DNA of 64,000 nt from Rhodothermales bacterium (GCA_028278205.1 JANQES010000011.1:1-64000), one strand, 5' to 3'; numbered from the stretch's first letter, positions 46,164 to 56,098 are shown. The notes: generated by a model from the letters alone, not told the origin. Numbers and translations are program-made.

Positions 46164-48197
46164 ATGTATCAGTACTCCGCCAAAGGTGCGGCTGCCTCGC
46201 TGAGGACGCTGTCGGTGGATGGCGCCGCGCCCACCGCTTCGCTCGACGAAGCCCTGGGGCGCCTCCTCGATCTGGCGTGTCATTTGCTCGACGCGCCGAT
46301 GGCACTGGTCTGGATCCTCGACGTTGCCCAGACCCCTCGACTCCACGCGGCGCAGGGCTTCACCGGCGAGGCGCCCACCTGCCCCAGCGCTTTCTGCGAG
46401 GCCGTCCTGAAAACCGGCACCGTGCTGGTCATCGACGACGTGCAAGCCCGGCCTGCGCTGGCCCGCGATCCGGTGCTGGTCGCCGCCGGCGCGCGCTTCG
46501 GCGCCGGCGCGCTGATCGCTCTGGAGGGACGGCCTGCCGGGGTGCTGGCGTTGCTCGACACCCGCCCCCGGACGCTCTCGCCATCGCAGCAACAGACACT
46601 CCTGCGCCTGGCCCGCATCGCTGCCGACGAACAGTCGCTCAGCAGGCAGGCTGCCGCCGAGCATGAATCGCGCTATCGGGCCTACTTCGAGCAGAGTGCC
46701 GAGGGCATCTGGTCTTATGCCTTCGTGCCGCCGGTGCCCACCTCGTTGCCCATCAACGAACAGATCCAACGCGCCTACGAAAGCGCTCGCCTGACCGAAT
46801 GCAACGACGCCATGGCGCGCATGTACGGCTTCGAAAGCGCCGCCGACCTGGCCGCAGACGATCTGGCCCGGCGCGTGCCGCCCTACGCCGAAGGTAATTT
46901 CGAAGCCGTCAAAGCCTTCTTCGAAGCCGGCTACCGCGCCACCGAAGTCGAAACCCTCGAATACGACCGCTACGGCAACGCCCGCTGCTTCTCCAACAAC
47001 GTCGTAGGCATCATCGAAGACGGGCACATGGTGTGCGTCTGGGGGTCGCAAACGGACATCACCGAGCGGTGGTGGGCCGAAGACGCCCTGCGCAAAAGCG
47101 AACAACTGCTCTCGTCGATCAACCAGAATATCTCGGAAGCCATCTACCGTTCCACCCCCTCCGGCGACCTCCTCTACGCCAATGACGCCATGGCCTGGAT
47201 GTTCGGCTACGACACGGTCGATGAGATGATGGACGGCCACGTGATCCGCTTCTACCGCGATCCTAAACGGCGCGACGAACTCACAGCACGCACCGAGAAA
47301 GAACACGGCTTCAAACACGAAGAGGTCGAATTCGTGCGCAAAGACGGCTCGACCTTCTGGGGCCTGATCAGTTGCAATGTCACGCTCAACGACGACGGCG
47401 CCATCGTCACCTACGACGGCGCCATTTCGGATATCACGCAGCGCAAACGCTACGAGCAAAGCCTCATCAAAGCCAAAGAGCAAGCCCTCGAACTGGCCCG
47501 CCTCAAGTCGGCTTTTGTGGCCGATATGAGCCACGAGATCCGCACCCCGCTCACGAGCATCATGGGCTTTGCCCACATCCTGGCCGAAGAAGCGCCGAAG
47601 AAACATCGCGAGCTGGCTCAACTCATCCGGCAGAGCGGCAAAAGCCTCGTCCAAACACTCAAATCCGTCCTCGACCTGACCCGCCTCGAAGGCCACACCT
47701 TCGAACCCAACGCCGAACGTTTCGACGCCACCGAGCTGGCCCGCCAGGTGCTCGACCTGTTCCGCCTCCAGGCCCAACAACGCAACCTGGACCTGACGCT
47801 GACAGCCCCCGACGAGCCCCTGACCGTCTGGCTCGACGCCGGCGCGCTGAGCCGCATCCTGACTAACCTCGTCTCGAACGCGATGAAGTTCACCTCTGAA
47901 GGTCAGGTGGCCGTGATCCTCGAAGCCGTGACCTCCGAAGAAGGGGGCGAGATGCTCGAAATCCGCGTCGAAGACACCGGCGCCGGCATCAGCGAGGATT
48001 TCATGCCCAGCGTCTTCAGCGAATTCCGGCAAGAGACCGACTCGCTGGCGCCGGACGCCAACGGCAGCGGCCTGGGGCTGGCTATCACGAAACGCCTCGT
48101 GGCCCTCCTCGGCGGCACCATCGCCGTCGAGAGCGAAAAAGGCCGGGGGAGTGTGTTTACCGTTCGCCTTCCGCGTGGTGAAGATTTTGGATTTTAG
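46164..48197 (+). CDS. GAF/PAS sensor histidine kinase
   Basis: This 677-residue cytosolic kinase has an N-terminal GAF-like domain (about 28-150), two PAS domains (about 165-300 and 310-440), HisKA with the phosphoacceptor His457 in MSHEIRTPLTSIMGF, and HATPase_c with TNLVSNAMKFT and GSGLGLAITKRL. No membrane segments or receiver domain are present, so it needs a separate regulator. Its last residues (DFGF) and stop are read from a single AATCCAA-type arm. Confidence 0.92.
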   Translation: MYQYSAKGAAASLRTLSVDGAAPTASLDEALGRLLDLACHLLDAPMALVWILDVAQTPRLHAAQGFTGEAPTCPSAFCEAVLKTGTVLVIDDVQARPALARDPVLVAAGARFGAGALIALEGRPAGVLALLDTRPRTLSPSQQQTLLRLARIAADEQSLSRQAAAEHESRYRAYFEQSAEGIWSYAFVPPVPTSLPINEQIQRAYESARLTECNDAMARMYGFESAADLAADDLARRVPPYAEGNFEAVKAFFEAGYRATEVETLEYDRYGNARCFSNNVVGIIEDGHMVCVWGSQTDITERWWAEDALRKSEQLLSSINQNISEAIYRSTPSGDLLYANDAMAWMFGYDTVDEMMDGHVIRFYRDPKRRDELTARTEKEHGFKHEEVEFVRKDGSTFWGLISCNVTLNDDGAIVTYDGAISDITQRKRYEQSLIKAKEQALELARLKSAFVADMSHEIRTPLTSIMGFAHILAEEAPKKHRELAQLIRQSGKSLVQTLKSVLDLTRLEGHTFEPNAERFDATELARQVLDLFRLQAQQRNLDLTLTAPDEPLTVWLDAGALSRILTNLVSNAMKFTSEGQVAVILEAVTSEEGGEMLEIRVEDTGAGISEDFMPSVFSEFRQETDSLAPDANGSGLGLAITKRLVALLGGTIAVESEKGRGSVFTVRLPRGEDFGF

Positions 48198-48207
48198 ATT
48201 TTGGATC
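48181..48207. repeat. AATCCAA heptamers over the kinase stop codon
   Basis: GATTTTGGATTTTAGATTTT lies in one orientation only. The TAG stop of the histidine kinase is inside the second unit. Confidence 0.75.
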
Positions 48208-48265
48208 GTAGCACGGCCTTAATCGTTGGAGCAAGGGTTTGCCCAATCATCACCCGTCTCAAGCT

Positions 48266-48658
48266 ATGGAAGCGCCCAACGAGCCGCCGTTCGTGCCGGC
48301 CTACAACAAGCCCGAGTCGCCCGGCGTCTGGATGAACTTCGACAACACCGTTGCGATCTATCACGTCGTGCAGCCGACGGATACGTTTTATCAGGCTACG
48401 CAGGCCGTCTTCGGCGTGGTCAAAGAGGCGCAGGATCGTTTTCCCGATTGGCCGCGTGTGTTTTATCTCGACATCAACGGGCATACGGATCCGCACCACG
48501 GCTTCGAGGACGACTTCGTCGAGTTTCAGCAGGAATTCTGGTTCTCGGCCATCGCGCCTTTTCTGACGAGCTTCGACCTGCCGCTCACCGGGCCGCTGGT
48601 CAATCCCAACCCACAACGCAACGACCTGCCGGACGAACTCGTGATTCAGAATCCGTAG
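48266..48658 (+). CDS. Small conserved-looking protein of unknown function
   Basis: This 130-residue soluble, acidic protein is rich in aromatic residues (VWMNFDNTVAIYHVV, VFYLDINGHTDPHHGF). It has no signal, repeats or transmembrane segments. Its compact, charged-aromatic pattern suggests a real folded domain, but I do not recognise the family. It is read after the histidine kinase, with only repeat between them. Confidence 0.65.
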   Translation: MEAPNEPPFVPAYNKPESPGVWMNFDNTVAIYHVVQPTDTFYQATQAVFGVVKEAQDRFPDWPRVFYLDINGHTDPHHGFEDDFVEFQQEFWFSAIAPFLTSFDLPLTGPLVNPNPQRNDLPDELVIQNP

Positions 48659-48685
48659 CGTGAATAAGGTCGATTTACCGCTTAT

Positions 48686-48748
48686 TTTACCGCAGAGGGC
48701 GCAGAGTACGCGGAGATCTCTGCGCCCTCTGCGTACTCTGCGGTTAAT
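48686..48748. repeat. CGCAGAG-type perfect inverted pair
   Basis: ACCGCAGAGGGCGCAGAGTA (from 48688) and its inverse GCGTACTCTGCGGT (to 48745) give a strong head-to-head hairpin with almost no loop. It ends 22 bp before the next gene's ATG. Confidence 0.85.
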
Positions 48749-48770
48749 CCCCACCAATCATCCATTCCCT

Positions 48771-50114
48771 ATGCGACGACACGCTTTTGCCCTCGCCGTG
48801 CTGATAGCCGGGCTGGCGGCGCCTGCTGCGCTGGCTCAGAGCGAGATGCCCGTGGTGCTCTCGATGCGCGAGCGGGCCGCCCTCGAAGACCGCTGGCTCG
48901 AAGCCCGCCTCGACACCGTCGTGCCTGCGCTGATGCGGCGCGAAGGCATCGCCATGTGGATCGTCAGCGCGCGCGAGTACAACGAGGACCCGGTCATCAA
49001 GACGATGCTGCCGGCAACGTGGGTCTCGGCGCGGCGGCGGACGATCCTGGTCTTCTACGACCGGGGGCCGGACGAAGGAGTCGAGCGGCTGGCCGTGGCC
49101 CGCTACGACGTCGGCCCGTTCCCGCGCGCCTGGAATCCCGAAAGCCAACCCGACCAGTGGGGCCGCCTCGCCGAGATCATCGCCGAGCGCGACCCCGCTA
49201 CCATCGCGCTCAACCGCTCTGCCACGTTTGCTCTGGCCGACGGCCTGACCGACACGGAGTACGACGGCTTCCTCGCCGCGCTGCCGGACCGCTTCCACGA
49301 CCGCATCGTCTCGGGCGAGCGGCTGGCTATCGGATGGCTGGAGACACGTATTCCTGAAGAGATGGACGTCTATCCGATGATCTGCAAGATCGCCCACACC
49401 ATTATCGCCGAAGGCCTCTCGGCGCAGGTCATCCAGCCCGGCGTCACGACGACCGACGACGTCGAGTGGTGGTATCGGGAGCGCATCCGCGATCTCAAGT
49501 TCACGGCCTGGTTTCATCCGAGTGTCTCGGTCCAACGCGCCGGAGCAGGTGAGCGCGATGGCGACTTCTCCGCCCGCGCCGCCGCCAACACCATCCGCCC
49601 CGGCGACCTGCTCCACGTCGACTTCGGCATCACGTACCTCGGCCTCAACACCGACACCCAGCAGCACGCCTACGTCCTGCGCCCCGGCGAGACCAACGCC
49701 CCCGCCGGGCTCCGGCAGGCCCTCGCCACCGGCAACCGCCTCCAGGACATCCTCACCGATGCGTTCAAGACCGGGCGCTCCGGCAATGAGATCCTCCGCG
49801 CCGCCCTCGACCAGGCCCGCGCCGAGGCTATCAAGGCCACCATCTACACCCATCCCATCGGCTACCACGGCCACGGCGCCGGCCCCACCATCGGCCTGTG
49901 GGATCAACAAGGCGGCGTGCCCGGACGCGGCGATTATCCGCTCTTCCCCCACACCGCCCATTCCATCGAACTCAACGCCGCCGTCTCCATCCCCGAATGG
50001 AACAACAAGGAGATCCGCATCATGCTCGAAGAAGACGCCTACTTCGACGGCGAATCGGCCTGGTACATCGACGGGCGGCAGACGGCGCTGTGGTTGATTC
50101 CGAGGCAGGATTAG
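48771..50114 (+). CDS. Exported M24 (Xaa-Pro aminopeptidase-like) metallopeptidase
   Basis: This 447-residue protein has a signal peptide (FALAVLIAGLAAPAALAQ). An N-terminal creatinase-like domain (about 20-200) precedes a pita-bread domain with the five M24 metal positions: Asp in LLHVDFGI, a second Asp in LNTDTQQHAY, His in GYHGHGAGP, Glu in SIELN and Glu in IMLEED. It probably cleaves proline peptides in the periplasm. The start at 48771 excludes an upstream frame through a repeat. Confidence 0.9.
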   Translation: MRRHAFALAVLIAGLAAPAALAQSEMPVVLSMRERAALEDRWLEARLDTVVPALMRREGIAMWIVSAREYNEDPVIKTMLPATWVSARRRTILVFYDRGPDEGVERLAVARYDVGPFPRAWNPESQPDQWGRLAEIIAERDPATIALNRSATFALADGLTDTEYDGFLAALPDRFHDRIVSGERLAIGWLETRIPEEMDVYPMICKIAHTIIAEGLSAQVIQPGVTTTDDVEWWYRERIRDLKFTAWFHPSVSVQRAGAGERDGDFSARAAANTIRPGDLLHVDFGITYLGLNTDTQQHAYVLRPGETNAPAGLRQALATGNRLQDILTDAFKTGRSGNEILRAALDQARAEAIKATIYTHPIGYHGHGAGPTIGLWDQQGGVPGRGDYPLFPHTAHSIELNAAVSIPEWNNKEIRIMLEEDAYFDGESAWYIDGRQTALWLIPRQD

Positions 50115-50293
50115 GATTTTAGATTTTGGATTTTGGATTGGGAACTTTCCGATCCCTGTTTAACAACAGAAAAAGCTGTGACGGTCGGAACGGCTGTGGT
50201 TTTTTCATTTGAGATGACGGTGCCGTCTTAGACCAATTACTTCGTCAGTCGCCTTCGGCTCGTGTCAAAATCCGAAATCTAAAATCCAAAATC
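50115..50293. repeat. AATCCAA-type composite inverted element, copy 5
   Basis: Left arm 50115-50140, core with AACAGAAAAAGCTGTGACGG and the 28-nt module TTACTTCGTCAGTCGCCTTC (50237-50266), and a decayed right arm to 50293. It fills the spacer between the M24 and ATP-grasp genes. Confidence 0.85.
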
Positions 50294-50302
50294 AGAACCG
50301 CC

Positions 50303-51289
50303 ATGCGCATCGGCCTCGTCTACGACCTCTTCGACGCCTACCCCTGGCAGCCGGGCGAGCCGCCGGATGCCGACGCGGAGTATGAGCCGGAGGAGACCGT
50401 CGAAGCGTTGGCGGCGGGGGTGCGGGCGTTGGGACACACGCCGGTGCCCATCGGCACGGCGCGCGATCTGTTGGATCGGATCCACCATCTCGACATCCAG
50501 GCCGCGATCAACATTGCCGAGGGCGCGCGCAGCCGCAACCGCGAAGCCTATGCGCCCATCCTGCTCGAAATGGCCGGCATCCCCTGCCTCGGCTCCGACG
50601 CGCTGACGCTCTCGCTGAGCCTCGACAAAGCGTGGACGAAAGATCTGGCTGCGGCGGCGGGCGTGCCCACGCCGCCGTATCGCGTCTACGCCTCGGCGAG
50701 GCAGATCGACGAAGACGACCTGCCGCCGTGGCCGCTCTTCGTCAAGCCGCGCTACGAGGGCACGGCCAAGGGCATCACGCCCCAGAGCAAAGTCCACGCG
50801 CTCGGCGACCTGCGCGCGCAGGTGACCTGGGCCACCGAGACCTACCGGCAAGACGCGCTCGTCGAAACCTTCGTCGAAGGCGGCGGCGAGTTTACGGTGG
50901 CTGTCATCGGCTACGATCCGCCCGAAGCGCTGCCGGCGATGCAGCGGGCTGTCGAGGCGTCCACCGGCATCGGCCTGCACGCGCTCGACCGGCGCGGCCT
51001 GCCCGATCAGGACTGGGACTACACCCTCGAAGGCCAGCTCGATCCCGTCCTCGAAACCGTTTTGCAGAAGCAGGCCATGGCCGTCTACAAAAAGCTCGAA
51101 TGCAAAGACTTCGCCCGCATCGACTTCCGCGTCGATGCCGAGGGTCAACCGTGGTTTCTGGAAATCAACCCGCTGCCGACGTTTGCTCCCGACGGCACGT
51201 TTGCCATCATCGCTGAATTAGCCGGCCAATCCTACGAAGCCTTCCTGGCCGATGTGTTGAAGCGGGGGTTGAAACGGTTGAGGCTATAG
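50303..51289 (+). CDS. ATP-grasp ligase, D-Ala-D-Ala ligase-like
   Basis: This 328-residue ATP-grasp protein starts with a pre-ATP-grasp domain (MRIGLVYDLFDAYPW, then IAEGARSRNREAYAPILLEMAGIPCLGSD). The ATP-binding lobes include PLFVKPRYEGTAKGI and the Mg sites ARIDFRVD and WFLEINPLP, as in D-alanine-D-alanine ligase. The second part of the Ddl signature (the usual Tyr/Ser loop) is altered, so the acceptor may differ. No other peptidoglycan genes are adjacent. Confidence 0.85.
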   Translation: MRIGLVYDLFDAYPWQPGEPPDADAEYEPEETVEALAAGVRALGHTPVPIGTARDLLDRIHHLDIQAAINIAEGARSRNREAYAPILLEMAGIPCLGSDALTLSLSLDKAWTKDLAAAAGVPTPPYRVYASARQIDEDDLPPWPLFVKPRYEGTAKGITPQSKVHALGDLRAQVTWATETYRQDALVETFVEGGGEFTVAVIGYDPPEALPAMQRAVEASTGIGLHALDRRGLPDQDWDYTLEGQLDPVLETVLQKQAMAVYKKLECKDFARIDFRVDAEGQPWFLEINPLPTFAPDGTFAIIAELAGQSYEAFLADVLKRGLKRLRL

Positions 51290-51302
51290 TCTGGCTTTCG
51301 TA

Positions 51303-51444
51303 TTCGTTTTCTCGTTCCCACGGTCCCCGTGGGAATGCAGAACCGGACGCTCCCGCGTCCGAGAATCATAGCAGGAACGCCTGCAAGGACGACGCAGGAG
51401 CGTCGCGGCTCTACACTCCCACGGAGGACCGTGGGAGCGAGCAA
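51303..51444. repeat. CTCGTTCCCACGG-type inverted repeat
   Basis: CTCGTTCCCACGGTCCCCGT, GGACGCTCCCGCGTCC, then an inverted GGACGACGCAGGAGCGTC and CCCACGGAGGACCGTGGGAG (to 51440). The arms are inverted, each with internal small palindromes. Confidence 0.75.
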
Positions 51445-51577
51445 AGTGTGGTGGTTTTTTTCCTGAGGATGTGTATCGGTAAAGGAGACTCTCGTACTGA
51501 GCGTTTCTTGCCTGCCTTTCGTATTTTTCAGGAGCGGCTTCGCAGTCAGGAGCCGACCTCGCTTTACCCGCCTCCCT

Positions 51578-51666
51578 CCTTATGAATTTTGACACGCCAC
51601 CGCGGATAAGGGTGAGGCCTGTTAGCCTGGCTCAAGCCTTACAGAATTTGACGGTCAAAATTCATT
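51578..51666. repeat. ATGAATTTTGAC inverted pair
   Basis: ATGAATTTTGACACG at 51580 and GACGGTCAAAATTCAT at 51651 are inverted. The GTCAAAAT motif is the same as at 20091-20145. The gap 51445-51577 otherwise holds nothing recognised. Confidence 0.65.
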
Positions 51667-51679
51667 AGGGTAAAGAACC

Positions 51680-54600
51680 ATGCGCGACGGCTACAAAGCG
51701 TTTGTGTGCCTCTTGCTTGCCGGTAGTCTGGCCGGTAGCCTTCACGCCCAGCAGCCGCCCCTCCGGTTTGAACACATCACGACCGAACAGGGCCTTTCGC
51801 AAAACTCGGTCAACTGCATTTTTCAGGATCGGACGGGCTTTCTCTGGATTGGCACCCAGGACGGCTTGCATAAATATGACGGCTACCAGTTCACCGTCTA
51901 TCGCCACAACCCCGACGAGCCTGGCAGCCTGAGCAACGACCTCGTCCACGCCATCTATGAAGACCAGGCGGGCGCGCTCTGGATCGGGACTTATGGCGGC
52001 GGCCTCAATCGGTTTGATCGAAGGACGGAGACCTTCCTCCCTTTCAAGCATAGCCCTGGCGATTCCACCAGCCTCTCCGGCGATCGGGTCTCCTCTATCT
52101 ATGAAGACCGCGCGGGCGCGCTCTGGGTAGGGACGTGGAATGGACTGAATCGGTTTGATCGCGAGACGGCGTCGTTCAGCCCGTTTACGCAGGATTTCGA
52201 TCATCCTGATAATCCTCCGGTCTCCAATAATATCGTCGTCCGGAGCATTTATGAGGACGAGACGGGCCTGCTCTGGGTAGGAAGCGAAATCGGAGGACTT
52301 TATCGATTAGATCGTGACGCGCGAACGATCACGGTCTACCGCAACGATCCTGACGCGCCGAACAGCCTGAGCAGCAACCACGTCACGGCGCTCCACGAAG
52401 ACCGCCGGGGTGTGCTCTGGATCGGCACGCAGCGCGACGGCTTGAAGCGCTTCGACAAAGCCACCGGGACGGCCACCTCGTATCGCCACGACACCGGCGA
52501 TCCGTCGAGCCTGAGCGCCGATTACGTCCAGGCGATTTACGAAGACGGCGCAGGAGCGCTCTGGGTGGGCACTGAGGGCGGCGGGCTCAACCGCTTCGAC
52601 CGCGCCACGGGCGCCTTCACCCGCTACACCAACGACCGCGCCGATCCGCACAGCCTCAGCAGCAACCGCGTCACGTCGATTTTTGAAGATCGCTCCGGCG
52701 TGCTCTGGGTAGGCACCTACGGCGGCGGGCTCAACAAGTATCATCGGGAGCGGGAGCGCTTTACGCTGTATCGCCACGATCCGGCCAACGCCAACAGCCT
52801 CAACGATTACTCCGTCCATTCGATCTTTGAAGACCGCGCCGGGGTGCTCTGGGTGGGCACGTGGCACGGCGGCCTGACCCGCTTCGACCGGGCCGCCAAC
52901 CGATTTACGCATTACGTCGAAGGCATCGACAGCCTGCGGCATTACAGTGTCCGCTCGATCTATGAAGACGCCACGAGCACGCTCTGGATCGGGACGGACG
53001 GCAGAGGGCTTTATCAGTTTGATCGAACGCGGCAGACCTTCACGCCCTACCTGCATCCGACCGAGGGCGAGCACCTGTGGAAGAGCATCTGGCAGATCTA
53101 CGAAGATCGTGTGGGCACGCTGTGGATCGCTTCGAATCGGGGATTGGGGCGGATCGACGGCACCACGCGCCGCATCACCCGCTATATGAACGATCCCCAG
53201 GGGCTCACTCACAATCACGTCAGAGCCATCGCCGAGGACGCCTCCGGGGCGCTCTGGATCGGCACGCGCAACGGGCTCAATCGCTTCGACCGCGAGACCG
53301 AAACGTTTGCGCGCTACCGGCACGATCCGCAGGATCCCGGCAGCCTGAGCGACCATGACATCCTGTCGATCCACATCGACAAGACCGGCACGCTCTGGAT
53401 CGGGACGCAACGCGGCTTAAACAGGCTGGTGGCCACTTCGGAGACCGCCGCCCTCTTCCGCCGCTACCGAACCGCCGGCGGCCTGCCCAACGAGGTGATT
53501 TACGGGATCCTCGAAGACGACGCGGGCCGCCTGTGGATGAGCACCAACCAGGGCCTGTCGCACTTCGATCCGGAGACGGAGACCTTCAGAAACTACGACG
53601 TCAGCGATGGTTTGCAGAGCCAGGAGTTCAACCGGGGCGCCTTTTTCAAGAGCCGGCGGGGCGAGTTGTTTTTCGGCGGTATCAACGGGCTCAATGCCTT
53701 TTTCCCCGACAGCATCCGTCTCAATCTACACGTGCCGCCGGTGGTCATCACCGCCGTCAGGAAACTCGACGAGGCCGTGGTGTTGAAAGGGGCGTCGGTT
53801 CCCGAAATTGCGCTGTCGTATGCGGATAAATACGTGTCTTTCGAATATGCGGCGCTCGATTATGCCAACCCGTCGAAGCATCGGTATGCCTACTGGCTCG
53901 ACGGGTTCGACGAGGCGTGGATCGAGGCCGGCGCCAGACGCCTGATCACCTACACCAACCTGGATCCGGGCGCCTATGTTTTTCGGGTTAAAGGGTCGAA
54001 TAACGACGGCATCTGGAACGAAGAAGGCGCCGCGCTACGCCTGACGGTTCATCCGCCGTGGTGGCGCGCGGGCTGGGCATATGGGATGTACGTCCTGCTC
54101 TTGATCGGCGGCATCGTGGCGGCAGCGCGGTTTCAGCGCGCCCACGTGCTCAAGAAAGAACGCGAGCGGTCTTTCCTGCGCGAAAAAGAACTCCGCGCGG
54201 AAGCCGCCGAAGCCTGGGCCAACTACCTCCAGGCCGATAACGAACGCAAAGAACTGGAACTCGACAAAGCCCGCGAACTCGAAACCGCGTATCAGGTCCT
54301 CGAAGAACAGGCCCATCGCCTCGAAGAGCTAGACCGGACCAAATCGCGCTTCTTTGCCAACATCTCTCACGAATTTCGCACGCCGCTGACGCTGACGCTC
54401 GGCCCGCTCGAAAACATCCTCAGCGGCGTCTACGGCGTCGTCGAAAAGCCGGTGCGGGCGCAACTGGCCGTGATGCACCGGAGCGCGCGGCGGCTGCTCC
54501 GGCTCATCAACCAACTGCTCGACCTGTCGAAGCTCGAAGCCGGGCGGATGCCGCTGCGCGCCCAGCACGGCAACCTCGTCCCGTTTCTCAAAGGCATCGT

Positions 54601-55942
54601 CCACTCCTTCTCTTCCTACGCCGAACGCAAGCAACTCACCCTGCAATTCGCCGCAGCATCCGAAACGATCCTCCTTGCTTTCGACCCCGATAAGCTCGAA
54701 AAGATCATCGCCAACCTGCTCTCGAATGCCATCAAGTTCACGCCGGGGCCGGGCACGATCCGGGTGACGGTCTCGGTGCCACCGCCAGCCTCGGACGAAG
54801 ACGAGGCCGGCGTCGAGATCCGTGTCAAAGACAGCGGGCCGGGCATCCCCGAAGAAGAACGCGCCGCCATCTTCGACCGCTTCCATCAGGTAGACGACTC
54901 GCCCACCCGAACCCAGGGCGGCACGGGCATCGGCCTGGCGCTGACAAAAGAGTTGGTGGAACTCCACGGCGGCACCATCAGCGTCGAGAGCGAGGTAGGC
55001 TTCGGCAGCACCTTCACCATTCGGATTCCACTGATCGTGGAATCCGAAATTGAAAAACCGGATGAAGCAACCGTAGACGCAGAGGCCCAGACAGCCGCAT
55101 GGCTCATGCAAGAGCGGGAAGAGACAATTGAAGAGGAAACAGCAAAACCCTCGTCGCAGGCCGACCAACCCGCCCCTCTTAAAAGAAGTGACCTGCCGCT
55201 TCTTTTAATTGTTGAAGACCATGCGGATGTGCGGGCGTATCTGAGGGGATGTCTCGAGGCGCAGTATCGCATCGAAGAGGCCGAGGATGGGGTGGCGGGG
55301 CTGGAAAAGGCCCGGACGCTGATGCCCGACCTGATCATCACCGACGTGATGATGCCTCGGATGGACGGCCACACGTTCTGCCGGCACGTCAAAGCCGATA
55401 AAGCGCTCAACCACATCCCGGTTATTATGCTCACGGCCAAAGCCTCGGAGGAAAGCAAAATCGAAGGCCTGCTGGCCCGCGTCGATGACTACCTCTATAA
55501 ACCGTTCAATGCGCAAGAACTCCAGGCGCGCGTGGCCAACCTCATCGCCGTACGCCGCCTGTTGCAGGAACGCTACCGGCGCGACCTCCTGCTCCAGGCC
55601 AGCGAAGTCTCGGTCCAATCAGCCGGCGACCTTTTCATCAGCGAAGCCCGCACCGTCGTCGAACGCCACCTCGACGAGGCACTCGACATCGACACGTTCG
55701 CCCACGAGATGCATCTGGAAAAGCGGCAACTTCAACGCAAGCTCAAAGACCTCACGGGCCAGACGCCCACCGAATTCATCCTGACGATCCGCCTGAGCCG
55801 CGCCAAACAACTCCTCGACGCGCAGGCCGGCTCGGTCTCGGAGATCGCCTACGACGTGGGCTTTAACAGCGCCTCGTATTTCACCAAACGATTCCGCGAA
55901 CGCTTCGGCCTCACGCCGTCGGAATACGCCCGGCGGGCCTGA
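51680..55942 (+). CDS. Hybrid two-component system with propeller sensor and AraC output
   Basis: This 1420-residue protein has a signal peptide (FVCLLLAGSLAGSLHA). A periplasmic double propeller of about 14 Reg_prop repeats follows (for example GTLWIGTYGGGLN-like blades), then a Y_Y_Y domain (about 690-775) and one membrane helix (about 800-820). The cytoplasmic part has HisKA with His897 in ISHEFRTPLTL, HATPase, a receiver with Asp1222 in LIITDVMMPRMDG, and a C-terminal AraC HTH. Such systems sense polysaccharide fragments in Bacteroidota. No glycan-utilisation operon is adjacent. Confidence 0.94.
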   Translation: MRDGYKAFVCLLLAGSLAGSLHAQQPPLRFEHITTEQGLSQNSVNCIFQDRTGFLWIGTQDGLHKYDGYQFTVYRHNPDEPGSLSNDLVHAIYEDQAGALWIGTYGGGLNRFDRRTETFLPFKHSPGDSTSLSGDRVSSIYEDRAGALWVGTWNGLNRFDRETASFSPFTQDFDHPDNPPVSNNIVVRSIYEDETGLLWVGSEIGGLYRLDRDARTITVYRNDPDAPNSLSSNHVTALHEDRRGVLWIGTQRDGLKRFDKATGTATSYRHDTGDPSSLSADYVQAIYEDGAGALWVGTEGGGLNRFDRATGAFTRYTNDRADPHSLSSNRVTSIFEDRSGVLWVGTYGGGLNKYHRERERFTLYRHDPANANSLNDYSVHSIFEDRAGVLWVGTWHGGLTRFDRAANRFTHYVEGIDSLRHYSVRSIYEDATSTLWIGTDGRGLYQFDRTRQTFTPYLHPTEGEHLWKSIWQIYEDRVGTLWIASNRGLGRIDGTTRRITRYMNDPQGLTHNHVRAIAEDASGALWIGTRNGLNRFDRETETFARYRHDPQDPGSLSDHDILSIHIDKTGTLWIGTQRGLNRLVATSETAALFRRYRTAGGLPNEVIYGILEDDAGRLWMSTNQGLSHFDPETETFRNYDVSDGLQSQEFNRGAFFKSRRGELFFGGINGLNAFFPDSIRLNLHVPPVVITAVRKLDEAVVLKGASVPEIALSYADKYVSFEYAALDYANPSKHRYAYWLDGFDEAWIEAGARRLITYTNLDPGAYVFRVKGSNNDGIWNEEGAALRLTVHPPWWRAGWAYGMYVLLLIGGIVAAARFQRAHVLKKERERSFLREKELRAEAAEAWANYLQADNERKELELDKARELETAYQVLEEQAHRLEELDRTKSRFFANISHEFRTPLTLTLGPLENILSGVYGVVEKPVRAQLAVMHRSARRLLRLINQLLDLSKLEAGRMPLRAQHGNLVPFLKGIVHSFSSYAERKQLTLQFAAASETILLAFDPDKLEKIIANLLSNAIKFTPGPGTIRVTVSVPPPASDEDEAGVEIRVKDSGPGIPEEERAAIFDRFHQVDDSPTRTQGGTGIGLALTKELVELHGGTISVESEVGFGSTFTIRIPLIVESEIEKPDEATVDAEAQTAAWLMQEREETIEEETAKPSSQADQPAPLKRSDLPLLLIVEDHADVRAYLRGCLEAQYRIEEAEDGVAGLEKARTLMPDLIITDVMMPRMDGHTFCRHVKADKALNHIPVIMLTAKASEESKIEGLLARVDDYLYKPFNAQELQARVANLIAVRRLLQERYRRDLLLQASEVSVQSAGDLFISEARTVVERHLDEALDIDTFAHEMHLEKRQLQRKLKDLTGQTPTEFILTIRLSRAKQLLDAQAGSVSEIAYDVGFNSASYFTKRFRERFGLTPSEYARRA

Positions 55943-56098
55943 TTTTGGATTTTGGATTTTAGATTTTGGATTGGATGCGGCGTGATGCGTTTTCAATAAT
56001 CGAATAAGTCGCGACGGTCGGAACGGCTGAAGTTTATCATTTGAGATGACGGTGCTGAATTAGACCAATTCAAAATCCAAAATCTAAAATCCAAAATT
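55941..56098. repeat. AATCCAA-type composite inverted element, copy 6
   Basis: Left arm 55941-55973, core with ATCGAATAAGTCGCGACGGT and TTTGAGATGACGGTGC, and right arm 56066-56098. The left arm shares bases with the stop codon of the two-component gene. The rest of the spacer to 56339 contains a GC-rich stretch (GCCGGCAAGACGCCGGGTTTTT) and no recognised gene. Confidence 0.85.

Noticed and set aside
48660..48770. Earlier start for the M24 peptidase
   Set aside because: The extension is translated from the CGCAGAG inverted repeat and precedes a normal signal peptide.
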